DNA of 64,000 nucleotides, from positions 3,224,001 to 3,288,000 of the forward strand of contig NZ_CP143545.1 of assembly GCF_046237625.1 (NCBI RefSeq), written 5' to 3'. Source of the DNA: Paraperibacillus esterisolvens (GTDB lineage: Bacteria; Bacillota; Bacilli; Bacillales; DSM-1321). Below are positions 43,369 to 51,862 of the stretch, piece after piece. Below the pieces are notes generated by a model that saw only the letters and a list, made by a program, of their open reading frames with translations, had not been told where the DNA came from and ran no database searches. How positions within the stretch are numbered: position 1 is the stretch's first letter; every line of letters begins with the position of its first letter. Position numbers and translations under genes: made by a program.

Positions 43369-43725
43369 ATGAGGGGTAGACCAGAACTAAAAATAGAAGT
43401 AGAAAAAATTTATAAAACAAAGAAGAATCCTAATGGAATGTTTGTAGCACGTATTATCCAGATACCCAAAGAAGAAAAGCTACATTTTGTTTTGGTGATT
43501 CAAAACCGAAAAAACAAGCAGATTACTTATAAAGAAGTCTTGGTAACAACAGATAATGATTATTATTCCTTTCGGCTTGCACGGGGAAATCTTGAATGGG
43601 TGTCCTTGAATACAGTTTCTGTATGGGACAGGCTCGGGCATAAATTAGTGGAAGTAGCAGCTTTAACAGGCAGGGAAAAGTACCGTATTTCTGATGAACA
43701 TTGTTCAGCATATCGGCACAAATGA
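43369..43725 (+). CDS. hypothetical protein (accessory)
   Basis: 118 residues, basic and rich in K/R; not recognised. Predicted mainly beta strands with 'VARIIQIPKEEKLHFVLVIQNRKNK' and 'LVTTDNDYYSFRLARGNLEWVSL'. The ATG at 43369 directly follows GGAGGGAGAG; an ATG five codons upstream would lie before that site. Base composition is lower in GC than the neighbours. With the adjacent transposase remnant this suggests horizontal arrival. A terminator follows at 43810. Confidence 0.65.
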   Translation: MRGRPELKIEVEKIYKTKKNPNGMFVARIIQIPKEEKLHFVLVIQNRKNKQITYKEVLVTTDNDYYSFRLARGNLEWVSLNTVSVWDRLGHKLVEVAALTGREKYRISDEHCSAYRHK

Positions 43726-43809
43726 AAATGTTTAATTTAAACCCTGAGACTATGATGAAATGTTCTTCTTTCACTAATGGGTGCTTACGTTGAATTTGGA
43801 TTTCAAACA

Positions 43810-43838
43810 AAGGACCTTAAATCAGGTCCTTATTTTTT
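43810..43838 (+). terminator. terminator of the accessory gene
   Basis: AAGGACCT and AGGTCCTT pair around 6 bases, followed by ATTTTTT on the plus strand. Confidence 0.8.
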
Positions 43839-43910
43839 ATGGTCATTTATCAACAATATTATTTAACATAGCTAATTAGAAACTAAACTGCTTTCCAGGC
43901 AGATACCCTA

Positions 43911-44122
43911 TAAAGAAGACTTGCTGACTGGCGAGCGTAAGCTGCGACAGAAGCTTAGCCGCACTTATGCGTTAGCGAAAGAAGACTTGCTGACTGGTGA
44001 GCGTGTGCTGCGACAGCTGCGGGAAGTGGTTTTCTTCCCATAGAGTGATTGACTAGAATTGCAGGCCGAAAGTCTCGCGGCCAGATCAGGGGTCTCGCGC
44101 CTGAAGCGTAAGTCCACTCTCT
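43911..44122. repeat. dispersed repeat family II, copy B
   Basis: Shares ordered blocks with 10010-10216 (see copy A). Inside it, a 36-base segment is directly repeated with few changes (43915-43950 and 43981-44016, 'GAAGACTTGCTGACTGG.GAGCGT..GCTGCGACAG'). It fills most of the 469-base gap between the accessory gene and thiI, where no gene is supported. Confidence 0.65.
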
Positions 44123-44165
44123 CACAAAACACCCCGCAAGGTAATCTCTGGAAAAGATCAGACAA

Positions 44166-44192
44166 AAAGACGGAAGTTTCCTCCCGCCTTTC
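44166..44192 (-). terminator. terminator of nifZ-thiI
   Basis: On the minus strand GGCGGGAG and CTTCCGTC pair with wobble around GAAA, then TTTTT follows, immediately past the thiI stop codon. Confidence 0.65.
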
Positions 44193-44194
44193 AT

Positions 44195-45403
44195 TTAGAA
44201 TAAATTCAGTTCGTCTTCATTTCCCGGCTGCTCCCCTGGAGTGATGGTGATGGTTTCAATGCCTTCAACCGCCGCGTCCACAAGCTCATCGAAGTTGACA
44301 AAGCTTTCATAGAACTCGACTTTTTCTTTTTTGGGCTTTGTCTTTGGATTGGCAGGAGTAAATACTGTGCAGCAGTCTTCATACGGCCGGTTTGAAATCT
44401 TGAGTGTATCGATTTCTTCCGCAATTTTCATAATTTCAATTTTATCCATGGCTAACAGCGGCCTGAGGACAGGCGTGCTGGTTACGTCATTGATTGCGTA
44501 CATGCTCTCCATTGTCTGGCTGGCCACCTGTCCAAGGCTTTCACCGGTAATGATGGCAAGCGCCTTCTGCTGCGCCCTCATACGATCCGCTACTTTCAGC
44601 ATGAGCCTTCTTGTGCTGGTCATGGTGTAATTTTCAGGAATCTGCTTTTGAATCAGTTTCTGGATTTCGGTAAAGGGAACCACATGCAGGATGACCCGGC
44701 CGTTCACCTGGGCCAGCCTGCTGCATAGGTCGATTACTTTCTGCTTCGATCTTTCGCTTGTGAATGGAGGGCTGTGGAAATGTATGCACTCGATGTCCAC
44801 TCCTCTTTTCATGGAGAGATATCCAGCGACAGGGCTGTCTATACCGCCTGAGAGCATCAATAATGCCTTGCCGCTGTTTCCGACCGGAAGGCCTCCTGCT
44901 CCCTGAATGTTTTCACCGGACAAATAGACTGCTTCTTTGCGGATTTCAATCCGGATGCTTAGATCTGGATTTTTTACATTAACAGTAATTCCATCTGTAT
45001 TCCTAAGAACATGTCCGCCTACCTCATGATTTACTTCATCTGTATTCAGCGGAAATTCCTTATCGGCTCTTCTGGTGTTCACCTTAAAGGTTGTTACCGG
45101 CTGGCTCAGCCCTTCTACATAGGAAAGAGCCGCCTCTTTAATGGACTCGATATCACGGCTGACTTTCATGGCAGGACTGAAGTTCTGTATCCCAAATATC
45201 CCCTTCAGTCTGTCAGCCACTGCAATATGGTCCTCTCCGTTCAATAAAACAAACATACGGTCACGGTCAGCGGACACTCTGATATTTTCAAAGTCTTTCA
45301 AAGATCTTTTGATGTTCAGCTTCAGCCTGTCGATGAATCCCTTGCGATTCCGCCCTTTTGTCGAAATTTCTCCATAGCGGATTAATATGTGGTCATATAG
45401 CAT
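44195..45403 (-). CDS. thiI: tRNA 4-thiouridine synthase / thiazole sulfur transfer protein ThiI
   Basis: Adenylates tRNA U8 and transfers sulfur to form 4-thiouridine; may also supply sulfur for thiazole synthesis. It has 402 residues from the ATG at 45403 (GAGGT 6 bases upstream). A ferredoxin-like N-terminus, THUMP domain (about 60-165) and PP-loop 'LLSGGIDSPVAGYLSMKRG' are visible. The C-terminal rhodanese domain of E. coli ThiI is absent, as in Bacillus, where the cysteine desulfurase NifZ feeds sulfur directly; nifZ ends 4 bases upstream. A longer in-frame start overlaps nifZ and is rejected. Confidence 0.95.
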   Translation of the reverse strand: MLYDHILIRYGEISTKGRNRKGFIDRLKLNIKRSLKDFENIRVSADRDRMFVLLNGEDHIAVADRLKGIFGIQNFSPAMKVSRDIESIKEAALSYVEGLSQPVTTFKVNTRRADKEFPLNTDEVNHEVGGHVLRNTDGITVNVKNPDLSIRIEIRKEAVYLSGENIQGAGGLPVGNSGKALLMLSGGIDSPVAGYLSMKRGVDIECIHFHSPPFTSERSKQKVIDLCSRLAQVNGRVILHVVPFTEIQKLIQKQIPENYTMTSTRRLMLKVADRMRAQQKALAIITGESLGQVASQTMESMYAINDVTSTPVLRPLLAMDKIEIMKIAEEIDTLKISNRPYEDCCTVFTPANPKTKPKKEKVEFYESFVNFDELVDAAVEGIETITITPGEQPGNEDELNLF

Positions 45404-45407
45404 CTTT

Positions 45408-46550
45408 TTACCTCGAAACTTCCTGTAGTTTATATATTGCACTTTTAATTTCTGTTAAAAACACGCCCGCTTCCTCAAGCGTATTTTGAAAGGAAAGACT
45501 AACCCGCAGCGTGCTTCCGGCACGAACTTCATCCTTCGTCATGGCGAGAACCGTCCCGCTGACTGCCTTGCGTTTAGACGAGCATGCACTTGTAGTGGAT
45601 ACATAAATCTGTTTTTCTTCAAGGGCATGGACGAGGACCTCAGATTTCAGCCCGGGGACAGAAAAATTCAGGATATGCGGGGCAATCCCGTCTCTTGGAG
45701 TATTGATCTCTACTCCCTCGATGGCTGCCAGGCCAGTACGTATCGTCTCCCTTATACCGATCAGGCGGGCTGTCTCGCTGTTTAACTGCCTGCACATTCG
45801 GAGTGCCTTTGCCATCGCAACAATGCCTGCTACATTCTCCGTTCCTGACCGCAGCCGGGCTTCCTGGCTCCCGCCCGAGAACAGGGGGGAGATAGCCGTT
45901 CCCTGCCTGATATAGAGGATGCCGCTCCCCTTTAAGCCGTGAAATTTATGAGCAGAAATGGACAGTAGGCTGATGCCTGCATAGGGGATATTCAGATCGA
46001 CTTTTCCTGCCCCCTGAACATGATCCACATGAAAGAGGACCTTCGGGAAAGACTTTAGTCTCTGCCCTATTTCTTCAACTGGCTGTATCGTGCCTGTTTC
46101 ATTATTCACATGCATCACAGAAACCAAGATGGTATCAGGCCGGATGGCATGAATGATTTCATCAGCACTGACCCTTCCCTCTTCATCTGCGCCCGCATAG
46201 GTAATTTCAAAACCGAATTCTGTCCGGAGCTGCTCAAGCGCCTCTTTTACTGAGGGATGTTCAATTGCAGTTGATATAATGTGTCTGCCCCGCTTGGAAT
46301 GCATCAGGGCGGCTCCTTTTAGGGCCAGGTTATTCGCCTCGGTTCCACCGGATGTAAACAGTATTTCACTTTCTTTTACACCAAGCAGCTGAGCCATCTG
46401 TCTGCGTCCATGCATCAACAGCTTTTCAGACTGCGCCCCGAGTGAATGCAGGGAGGATGGGTTCCCAAAAAAGGTCTGTGCCACTTTTACATATGAATCA
46501 ATAACTTCCTGAAAAGGCTTGGTTGTGGCACTATTATCAAAATAAATCAT
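45408..46550 (-). CDS. nifZ: cysteine desulfurase NifZ
   Basis: PLP enzyme that takes sulfur from cysteine and passes it to ThiI. It has 380 residues (B. subtilis NifZ 381). H98 stacks on PLP ('IEHPSV'), the Schiff-base lysine is K202 in 'SISAHKFHG', and the sulfur-carrying cysteine is C323 in 'STTSACSSKRKA'. Immediately upstream of thiI with a 4-base gap. IscS-type relatives serve general Fe-S assembly; the ThiI pairing points to a dedicated role. Confidence 0.95.
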   Translation of the reverse strand: MIYFDNSATTKPFQEVIDSYVKVAQTFFGNPSSLHSLGAQSEKLLMHGRRQMAQLLGVKESEILFTSGGTEANNLALKGAALMHSKRGRHIISTAIEHPSVKEALEQLRTEFGFEITYAGADEEGRVSADEIIHAIRPDTILVSVMHVNNETGTIQPVEEIGQRLKSFPKVLFHVDHVQGAGKVDLNIPYAGISLLSISAHKFHGLKGSGILYIRQGTAISPLFSGGSQEARLRSGTENVAGIVAMAKALRMCRQLNSETARLIGIRETIRTGLAAIEGVEINTPRDGIAPHILNFSVPGLKSEVLVHALEEKQIYVSTTSACSSKRKAVSGTVLAMTKDEVRAGSTLRVSLSFQNTLEEAGVFLTEIKSAIYKLQEVSR

Positions 46551-46703
46551 ATTTCCACCTTCATTTCCTGCTTACTTCAATGGATGTAGTCCATGTTACT
46601 AATCGTACACTATAAATTCCAATGATATGAATGGTTCTGCTTGCTTGTTAGTATGCATCAAAATGAAGAAAACCTCCAGGGGCCGGAGGAATCTGTCCCA
46701 AAC

Positions 46704-46730
46704 AAAAAGCCCCTTATACAGGAGGCTTTG
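46704..46730 (-). terminator. terminator of ezrA
   Basis: On the minus strand AAAGCCTCCT and AGGGGCTTTTT pair around about 5 bases, then TG. Located just past the ezrA stop codon. Confidence 0.75.
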
Positions 46731-46741
46731 GCGGAATGCAA

Positions 46742-48433
46742 TTATCTGATTTCTTCCAGGTCCATCTCTATTTTTTTCAGGCAGCCTGGTTCGACTTTCT
46801 CAAGGACGCTTGCAGCTTGTTCCAGTGCTTCTTGATATTGATAGCTGTGAAAATTGACTTCAGCCTTCCTTAACCCCTCAGCTACAGAAGGATACTTGCT
46901 CCGGTAGCGATTTCCGTACTGAATGACTTTTTCCGCAATCAGCATATGGTCAACGATATCCTTTGAATAATCATGAAGCTTTTCGACTGAGGACTGTGCC
47001 TTTTCCAGGTAGATGGCCACAGACGCCATATCAAGCGGGATTTCCTCAAGTTTCACTTCCACATCGGCCAGGCTTTCTCTGACTTCTGAGACATATGAAA
47101 GATATTCCTCCGGCAGCCCTGGTATGTTGCTTTTCTTGATTCGGCGAGCAATTTCATGCATCCGCTTCTTTAAGGCAGAAAGCACATCCCTGGCTTCCAG
47201 CTCATCTTTTCTCAATGCATGGAGCTTAGCCGTAAAGGCGGCCTGCTCTTCCTTGATCAGGCGCAGCTGCCCCTCCAGCTCTTTTAATTCCTCGCTGATG
47301 ATGGAATGTGCCTGATTCTCTTCGTCAAGTCTTGCCTCAAGCAGCAGGAAGCGCTTTGATGCCTGGCTGATGACCTTATCCATGTTCCGCTGGTGACCGA
47401 GTTCATTCTCTGGCAGATGGTAGCTTTGCTGCACCATAGCTGTTTCAGTCTTCAGCTTTTCATTCTCAAACTCGAGGATTGATAATTCCTCTTTCAGTGC
47501 CGGCTCCTGCTCCCGTATATACTGTCTTGCCACTGCTTCCCTTTCGAGCAAGTCATAAAGCACATTCAAGCTGTCCTGGATTTCCCCCAGCCCTTTTTGG
47601 GCTTCAGCTGTTTCGGCCGCCTCCAGATGGCTGCTGTATACTTCGAGCTCTTCCTCGATTCGTGACATTTCCCCTTCGAATCCAATATGCTCAAGAGAAT
47701 ATCCCTGCTCTCCCATTTCAGCATAGCCGTTTTTAAGTTCATCGATTTGGGCTGGAATCTGGGTCTGTGCTTCCAGCAGGAGCTGCGGTATGGTTTCCAT
47801 TCTTTCCCGGACTGATTCCAGATTGGATTTAATCATGAGAACATGCTCGCGGGCCTTTAGATAGTTTCCGTTTTCCGTGGCCTCTTCAAACTGTCCAAAA
47901 AGCTGGACAACCTCCTCAAGCATGGCCTCCAGTCTGGCAGCCGCCTTTGAATAAGAGTGCCTGTGGGCAAGAAGGGTCTTTTTGAGACTGCGGTAGCTGT
48001 CTTTCAAATCCTCAATTTCCGTACGATTCTTTTCCTCACTGCCAATCAGATCATTCAGTTCATCAAGGATGCGCTGGATGGATTTTTCTGTATCTACAAG
48101 CTTTTCCTGGATTTGATTCTGGACGGCCTTCGATTTATTCATCCGGAATCTGTCAGCGAATTCTTCACCGTCGAATAGAAGCTCTTCAATTTCCGGAAGG
48201 CGGTTTGTGATGATTTCATCCCATTCCTTCCTCCAGTTCTCAAACATCTCTTCTGTTTCGCCTGTCATGTTCAACTGCTTGACCTTTGAAAGCTCATCCA
48301 GCACCGGGCGGTTCATGATATCCATTTTCCACGCTTCCAGCCTGTCCAATTCCTTATAGTGCTTTTTTTTCAAAAAATAACCAATTGTGAAAAATAACAA
48401 AATGATCCCGATCGCAATTATTATGTATTCCAT
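46742..48433 (-). CDS. ezrA: septation ring formation regulator EzrA
   Basis: Inhibits FtsZ ring formation at the poles and helps cell-division scaffolding. It has 563 residues (B. subtilis 562). One N-terminal membrane segment (about 2-20), then an almost continuous coiled-coil rod of spectrin-like repeats, ending in 'LPEEYLSYVSEVRESLADVEVKLEEI' and a C-terminal patch. AGGGGGC precedes the ATG at 48433. In B. subtilis hisJ lies between ezrA and refZ; here the 373-base gap has no hisJ. Confidence 0.95.
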   Translation of the reverse strand: MEYIIIAIGIILLFFTIGYFLKKKHYKELDRLEAWKMDIMNRPVLDELSKVKQLNMTGETEEMFENWRKEWDEIITNRLPEIEELLFDGEEFADRFRMNKSKAVQNQIQEKLVDTEKSIQRILDELNDLIGSEEKNRTEIEDLKDSYRSLKKTLLAHRHSYSKAAARLEAMLEEVVQLFGQFEEATENGNYLKAREHVLMIKSNLESVRERMETIPQLLLEAQTQIPAQIDELKNGYAEMGEQGYSLEHIGFEGEMSRIEEELEVYSSHLEAAETAEAQKGLGEIQDSLNVLYDLLEREAVARQYIREQEPALKEELSILEFENEKLKTETAMVQQSYHLPENELGHQRNMDKVISQASKRFLLLEARLDEENQAHSIISEELKELEGQLRLIKEEQAAFTAKLHALRKDELEARDVLSALKKRMHEIARRIKKSNIPGLPEEYLSYVSEVRESLADVEVKLEEIPLDMASVAIYLEKAQSSVEKLHDYSKDIVDHMLIAEKVIQYGNRYRSKYPSVAEGLRKAEVNFHSYQYQEALEQAASVLEKVEPGCLKKIEMDLEEIR

Positions 48434-48806
48434 GGTAAGCCCCCTGCTCTAAGGAAAAAAATCAAGATATATTAAAAGTTCATATTATATGTAATGTCAA
48501 TGCTATTATGATACCATGTTCACAATCATTTTTAACTAATAAAATGATTTTTTTTGGATATTTTATTTCTCCCGGCTGCATGTGGGCAGCATCCCCCCTC
48601 GACGAGGCTTTTAAAATACGGTTCTTTTCTGAGGGAATGTTATTTTTAACGTATTTTGTGATGATAAAAGGTTTAGATAAACAGGCTTGTTTAGGGACGT
48701 GCCCTCTCCAATAAACACAAGATTTACAAAAAGCCTGAAATAAAAAATGGATCCCGCTCGGGAAGAGGGGATCTCGAATGGTCCTGCTATATTTTTCCGG
48801 CGGGAT
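48434..48806. other. gap between ezrA and refZ, no gene found
   Basis: A/T-rich, with only short open frames and no ribosome site. Contains the refZ terminator (48749-48773) and, toward 48434, the probable ezrA promoter region; no clear -35/-10 pair was picked. The hisJ gene expected by synteny is absent. Confidence 0.6.
48749..48773 (-). terminator. terminator of refZ
   Basis: On the minus strand GATCCC and GGGATCC arms pair and ATTTTTTATTT follows. It lies 34 bases past the refZ stop codon. Confidence 0.7.
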
Positions 48807-49448
48807 TCAGACCCCAGCCATCGCCATAGGGGCTTCTGTCCTGTCCAGCAGATACATGTGGATGTAGTGGTGGATTTCTTCTCTGTATTTCCTGGTGAAA
48901 TATTCCTCATTCGGAAATTGGTAAAGTACCTCCATCGCATATTGGGCATGGAGAAGAGGGGCCGTCAGAAGGCCTTTAAGCTGAAGTATGAACAAAGGGG
49001 AGGGGAGGCTCCGGAATATACCTTCCTCGATGCCTGCTTCCAGCATTGCGGTTAAATAATACTTTTCTTTTGTCCAGTAAGTCGAAAGGATCTCCCTGTT
49101 CAGGCTTGAATCCAATGAGATTTCACCATATACGAAGCGGGCAGCCAGATGATTGGCCCTTTGGAAGTCAAAAATGTCTCTTACCAGCCTTTCCAGGCAT
49201 CCAAGAGGGCCATGGATATATAAGGTGTCGAAATGTCTTTCCATGAGCAGGAGATATTCCTCCAGATATGAAGTTAGACAGTATTCAAGCAGTCCATTTT
49301 TATTTTTAAAATAATAGGAAATGGTGGCAGAATTGACTCCCGCCCTGCTGGAAATATCCCTGATAGAGGTCGCATGAAAGCCTTTGATATGAAATAAATA
49401 AAGGGCGGATTGGACGATGGCAGCTTTGGTTTCATTTTTCCGGCTCAT
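48807..49448 (-). CDS. refZ: TetR-family DNA-binding protein RefZ
   Basis: 213 residues (B. subtilis RefZ/YttP 207). N-terminal TetR helix-turn-helix (about 9-55, 'HIKGFHATSIRDISSRAGVNSATISYYFKNKNGLLEYCL'); the rest is helical dimerisation/regulatory domain. In B. subtilis RefZ binds sites near the origin and helps position the FtsZ ring and capture chromosomes during sporulation; it is neighbour to ytsP there too. Divergent from ytsP with 127 bases between. Confidence 0.9.
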   Translation of the reverse strand: MSRKNETKAAIVQSALYLFHIKGFHATSIRDISSRAGVNSATISYYFKNKNGLLEYCLTSYLEEYLLLMERHFDTLYIHGPLGCLERLVRDIFDFQRANHLAARFVYGEISLDSSLNREILSTYWTKEKYYLTAMLEAGIEEGIFRSLPSPLFILQLKGLLTAPLLHAQYAMEVLYQFPNEEYFTRKYREEIHHYIHMYLLDRTEAPMAMAGV

Positions 49449-49522
49449 TTATCTTCACCTCTTTTAAAATTGCTTACCTAGCTATATTCTTGTCCACCGG
49501 CTGATTTTCCTTTGAAAATAAG

Positions 49523-49550
49523 TCGACAAACTATATGATAGTTTTACAAT
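49523..49550 (+). promoter_or_regulatory. SigA promoter of ytsP with palindrome in the spacer
   Basis: TCGACA (49523-49528) and TACAAT (49545-49550) are 16 bases apart. The spacer itself contains AAACTAT-ATG-ATAGTTT (49528-49544), an inverted repeat of two 7-base arms. A protein bound there would lie between the -35 and -10 elements. Confidence 0.6.
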
Positions 49551-49575
49551 CTTTGTAGAAAAAAGGAGAGAGACT

Positions 49576-50055
49576 ATGTTCAATGTACAAAACTACAGCG
49601 GAACAAAAGAAGAAAATTATGCACTTGCCATCAAACAGCTGACGGCCCTGATTGAAGACGAACCCAGCCGGATCGCCAATCTTAGCAATGCTGCCGCATT
49701 GCTGGCTCAACTGCTGGACCGCGTCAATTGGGCGGGCTTTTATTTGATGGACGGCGGCGGGCTTGTGCTCGGTCCATTCCAGGGACTCCCGGCCTGCGTG
49801 CGGATCCCCCTTGGTAAGGGTGTGTGCGGCACAGCAGCCGAAAAACGTGAAACTGTCCGGGTCGAAGACGTTCACGCCTTTCCCGGCCATATTGCCTGCG
49901 ATGCTGCCTCCCAATCCGAAATAGTCGTCCCCCTCATCAAGGACGGAGAGCTTTTAGGCGTTCTGGACATAGACAGCCCTGAAAAAAACCGCTTTGACGA
50001 AACTGATCAAAAAATGCTTGAACTTTTTGCAGAGGCGCTTGTGAAGCACCTTTAA
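49576..50055 (+). CDS. ytsP: GAF-domain free methionine-(R)-sulfoxide reductase YtsP
   Basis: 159 residues (B. subtilis YtsP 163), a single GAF domain of the fRMsr family. The three cysteines of this family are at C74, C84 and C108 ('LPACVRI', 'GKGVCGT', 'HIACDAAS'). It reduces free methionine-R-sulfoxide, a repair and scavenging role. AAAGGAGAG precedes the ATG at 49576. Divergent from refZ. The gene's strong terminator appears only at 50239, after a dispersed repeat copy. Confidence 0.9.
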   Translation: MFNVQNYSGTKEENYALAIKQLTALIEDEPSRIANLSNAAALLAQLLDRVNWAGFYLMDGGGLVLGPFQGLPACVRIPLGKGVCGTAAEKRETVRVEDVHAFPGHIACDAASQSEIVVPLIKDGELLGVLDIDSPEKNRFDETDQKMLELFAEALVKHL

Positions 50056-50062
50056 CTGCAAA

Positions 50063-50223
50063 GCAGCCCATGCATGGAAGGGACTATGGACAGAACAGGA
50101 ACAATAAGGCTGTGGAACGGAATTAAGGCGCAGGCAGGAATCCAGCAAGATAAATAATGGTCAGACCCAGTGGCTGGAAGCCTTATGATACTTTCAGCTC
50201 CGCCCTTTTCCGCAGAAAAAACA
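50063..50223. repeat. dispersed repeat family I, copy 2
   Basis: About 161 bases aligning with 33981-34143 in the same orientation. It begins 8 bases after the ytsP stop codon and lies before the ytsP terminator, so it would be transcribed in the ytsP 3' UTR. No gene is supported within it. Confidence 0.7.
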
Positions 50224-50238
50224 GATACAAATCCTCAT

Positions 50239-50278
50239 GGCCGGACGGTGTCTTCATAACACCATCCGGCCTCTTTCG
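50239..50278 (+). terminator. terminator after ytsP and the repeat
   Basis: GGCCGGACGGTGT and ACACCATCCGGCC pair with one mismatch around 8 bases, followed by TCTTTC on the plus strand. Confidence 0.75.
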
Positions 50279-50328
50279 CTTTACGTCCTCTCAAGAAAAC
50301 CAAATTTTCATGACTGATGACTGGATTG

Positions 50329-50358
50329 TGCATAGAAACGGCTGACTGGTAAAAACTA
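50329..50358 (+). promoter_or_regulatory. putative SigG promoter of the germinant receptor operon
   Basis: TGCATA (50329-50334), 17 bases, then AAAACTA (50352-50358) resembles SigG -35 and -10 elements (TGMATA, CATACTA) at 6 of 6 and 5 of 7 positions. It lies 29 bases before the gerA-type start codon, fitting forespore expression known for GerA-family operons. Confidence 0.55.
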
Positions 50359-50386
50359 TCTCCATTCCAGATGATGGAGGAAAACG

Positions 50387-51862
50387 ATGGGATACCGTAA
50401 GATTAGAAAACTTAAAACAGACCAGGCTGAACAGAAGGGCGATACCGAAAATCTAAACAGCCGTGTATCATATCAAACCACCTTAGAAGAGTTCAAAGAC
50501 AGCGCCGATTTGTTTTACAATACCATTCCCCATCTTAATCTGCATTTCATCCTGCTTAAAAACATTGCAAACGAGAAGAAAATACAGATGTATCTGGTAG
50601 ATCCTTTTGAGAATGCAGACGCCGGGCAGGTTCAAGGAATCCTTTCAGGGAAAATGTATAAGCAAAGCAATGATCCTGATACAGTCTATAATGCTATCCT
50701 CAGCGGACAGGCAGCCATTTTCTTCCGTGGACAGGCACATATTGTGGATGTATTCGGACCTGAAACCCGGGCGGTGAATGAATCTGGAACTGAATCGGTC
50801 ATATCCGGACCTCATGAAGCGTTTAATGAATCAGCGGGGAAAAGTATTTCTCTGATCCGCCGGAGAATCAAAAGCACCAGATTGAAGGTGATAAAGCTTA
50901 AGGCAGGTGAAGTGACAAAAACCGATGTATACCTCCTCTATATTGATGGGCTCGTCAACATGGAAATGCTCTCGATGTTGAAAAAAAGGATTTCCTCCAT
51001 AGAAATTGACGGAGTATTTGATACCAATATGCTTGTTCAGATGATTGACGACAATCCCTTTTCACTATTTCCGCAGTTCCTTACAACAGAGAGGCCGGAT
51101 GCTGCATCCTCGAAGCTTATAGAAGGGAAAATCCTTGGAATAACAGACGGAAGCCCGTATGCATTCATTGCGCCTACAAGCATATTTGAATTCTTCAACT
51201 CACCTGACGATTATTACCAGAGATGGGCAGTGGCGACCGCCTTGAGGGTGCTCAGGTATACAGCCTTATTCATCACGATATTTTTGACGGCCTTCTATGT
51301 GGCGCTCACCACTTTCCATTATGAAATGATCCCAACAAGGCTCCTCATCACGTTAATGGAATCACGCAGCAAGGTTCCCTTCCCTCCTATATATGAAGCT
51401 ATGCTCCTGGAGTTTACGATTGAACTTTTGAGGGAGGCTGGCGCGCGGCTGCCGACTAAAATCGGGCAGACCATTGGAATCGTGGGGGGGATTGTCATTG
51501 GCCAGGCGGCAGTACAGGCTGGTTTCACAAGCAATATCCTGATTATTTCAGTTGCTCTTTCGGCGGTTGCTTCCTTTGTAATACCAAGCTATATTATGAG
51601 TTCATCCATTCGGATCATTCGTTTCCTTTTAATTTTCTTGGCAGGTATATGGGGGAATTTCGGCATCATGGTCGGCCTCGGAATGATACTTACCCATATT
51701 TCAGGTGTTAAGAGCTTGAACACCTCATACCTAACCCCGCTGGCACCTTTGTTTGCAAGCGACTTGAAGGATATGGTTTTCCGTGCTCCCTTTTCCTTAC
51801 TGAAAACTCGGCCAGCCCAAGAAAGAACGCCTAATCCATCAAGAACAAAAAGGAAGATATAA
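50387..51862 (+). CDS. spore germination receptor, GerA/GerKA family subunit
   Basis: 491 residues. A cytoplasmic N-terminal part (about 1-280) contains the family motif 'LIEGKILGITDGSPYAFIAPT'. A C-terminal domain with about five membrane segments follows ('LRYTALFITIFLTAFYVAL', 'AGIWGNFGIMVGLGMIL'). It forms the nutrient receptor with the B and C subunits that follow, in the spore inner membrane. GATGGAGGAAAAC precedes the ATG at 50387. Only one base separates its stop from the next start. The operon is inserted between ytsP and dgcP, which are neighbours in B. subtilis. The nutrient is unknown. Confidence 0.93.
   Translation: MGYRKIRKLKTDQAEQKGDTENLNSRVSYQTTLEEFKDSADLFYNTIPHLNLHFILLKNIANEKKIQMYLVDPFENADAGQVQGILSGKMYKQSNDPDTVYNAILSGQAAIFFRGQAHIVDVFGPETRAVNESGTESVISGPHEAFNESAGKSISLIRRRIKSTRLKVIKLKAGEVTKTDVYLLYIDGLVNMEMLSMLKKRISSIEIDGVFDTNMLVQMIDDNPFSLFPQFLTTERPDAASSKLIEGKILGITDGSPYAFIAPTSIFEFFNSPDDYYQRWAVATALRVLRYTALFITIFLTAFYVALTTFHYEMIPTRLLITLMESRSKVPFPPIYEAMLLEFTIELLREAGARLPTKIGQTIGIVGGIVIGQAAVQAGFTSNILIISVALSAVASFVIPSYIMSSSIRIIRFLLIFLAGIWGNFGIMVGLGMILTHISGVKSLNTSYLTPLAPLFASDLKDMVFRAPFSLLKTRPAQERTPNPSRTKRKI

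Noticed and set aside
43955..44194. Open frames of 60-79 residues on both strands before thiI
   Set aside because: They fall in repeat copy B; no ribosome site and no conserved sequence.
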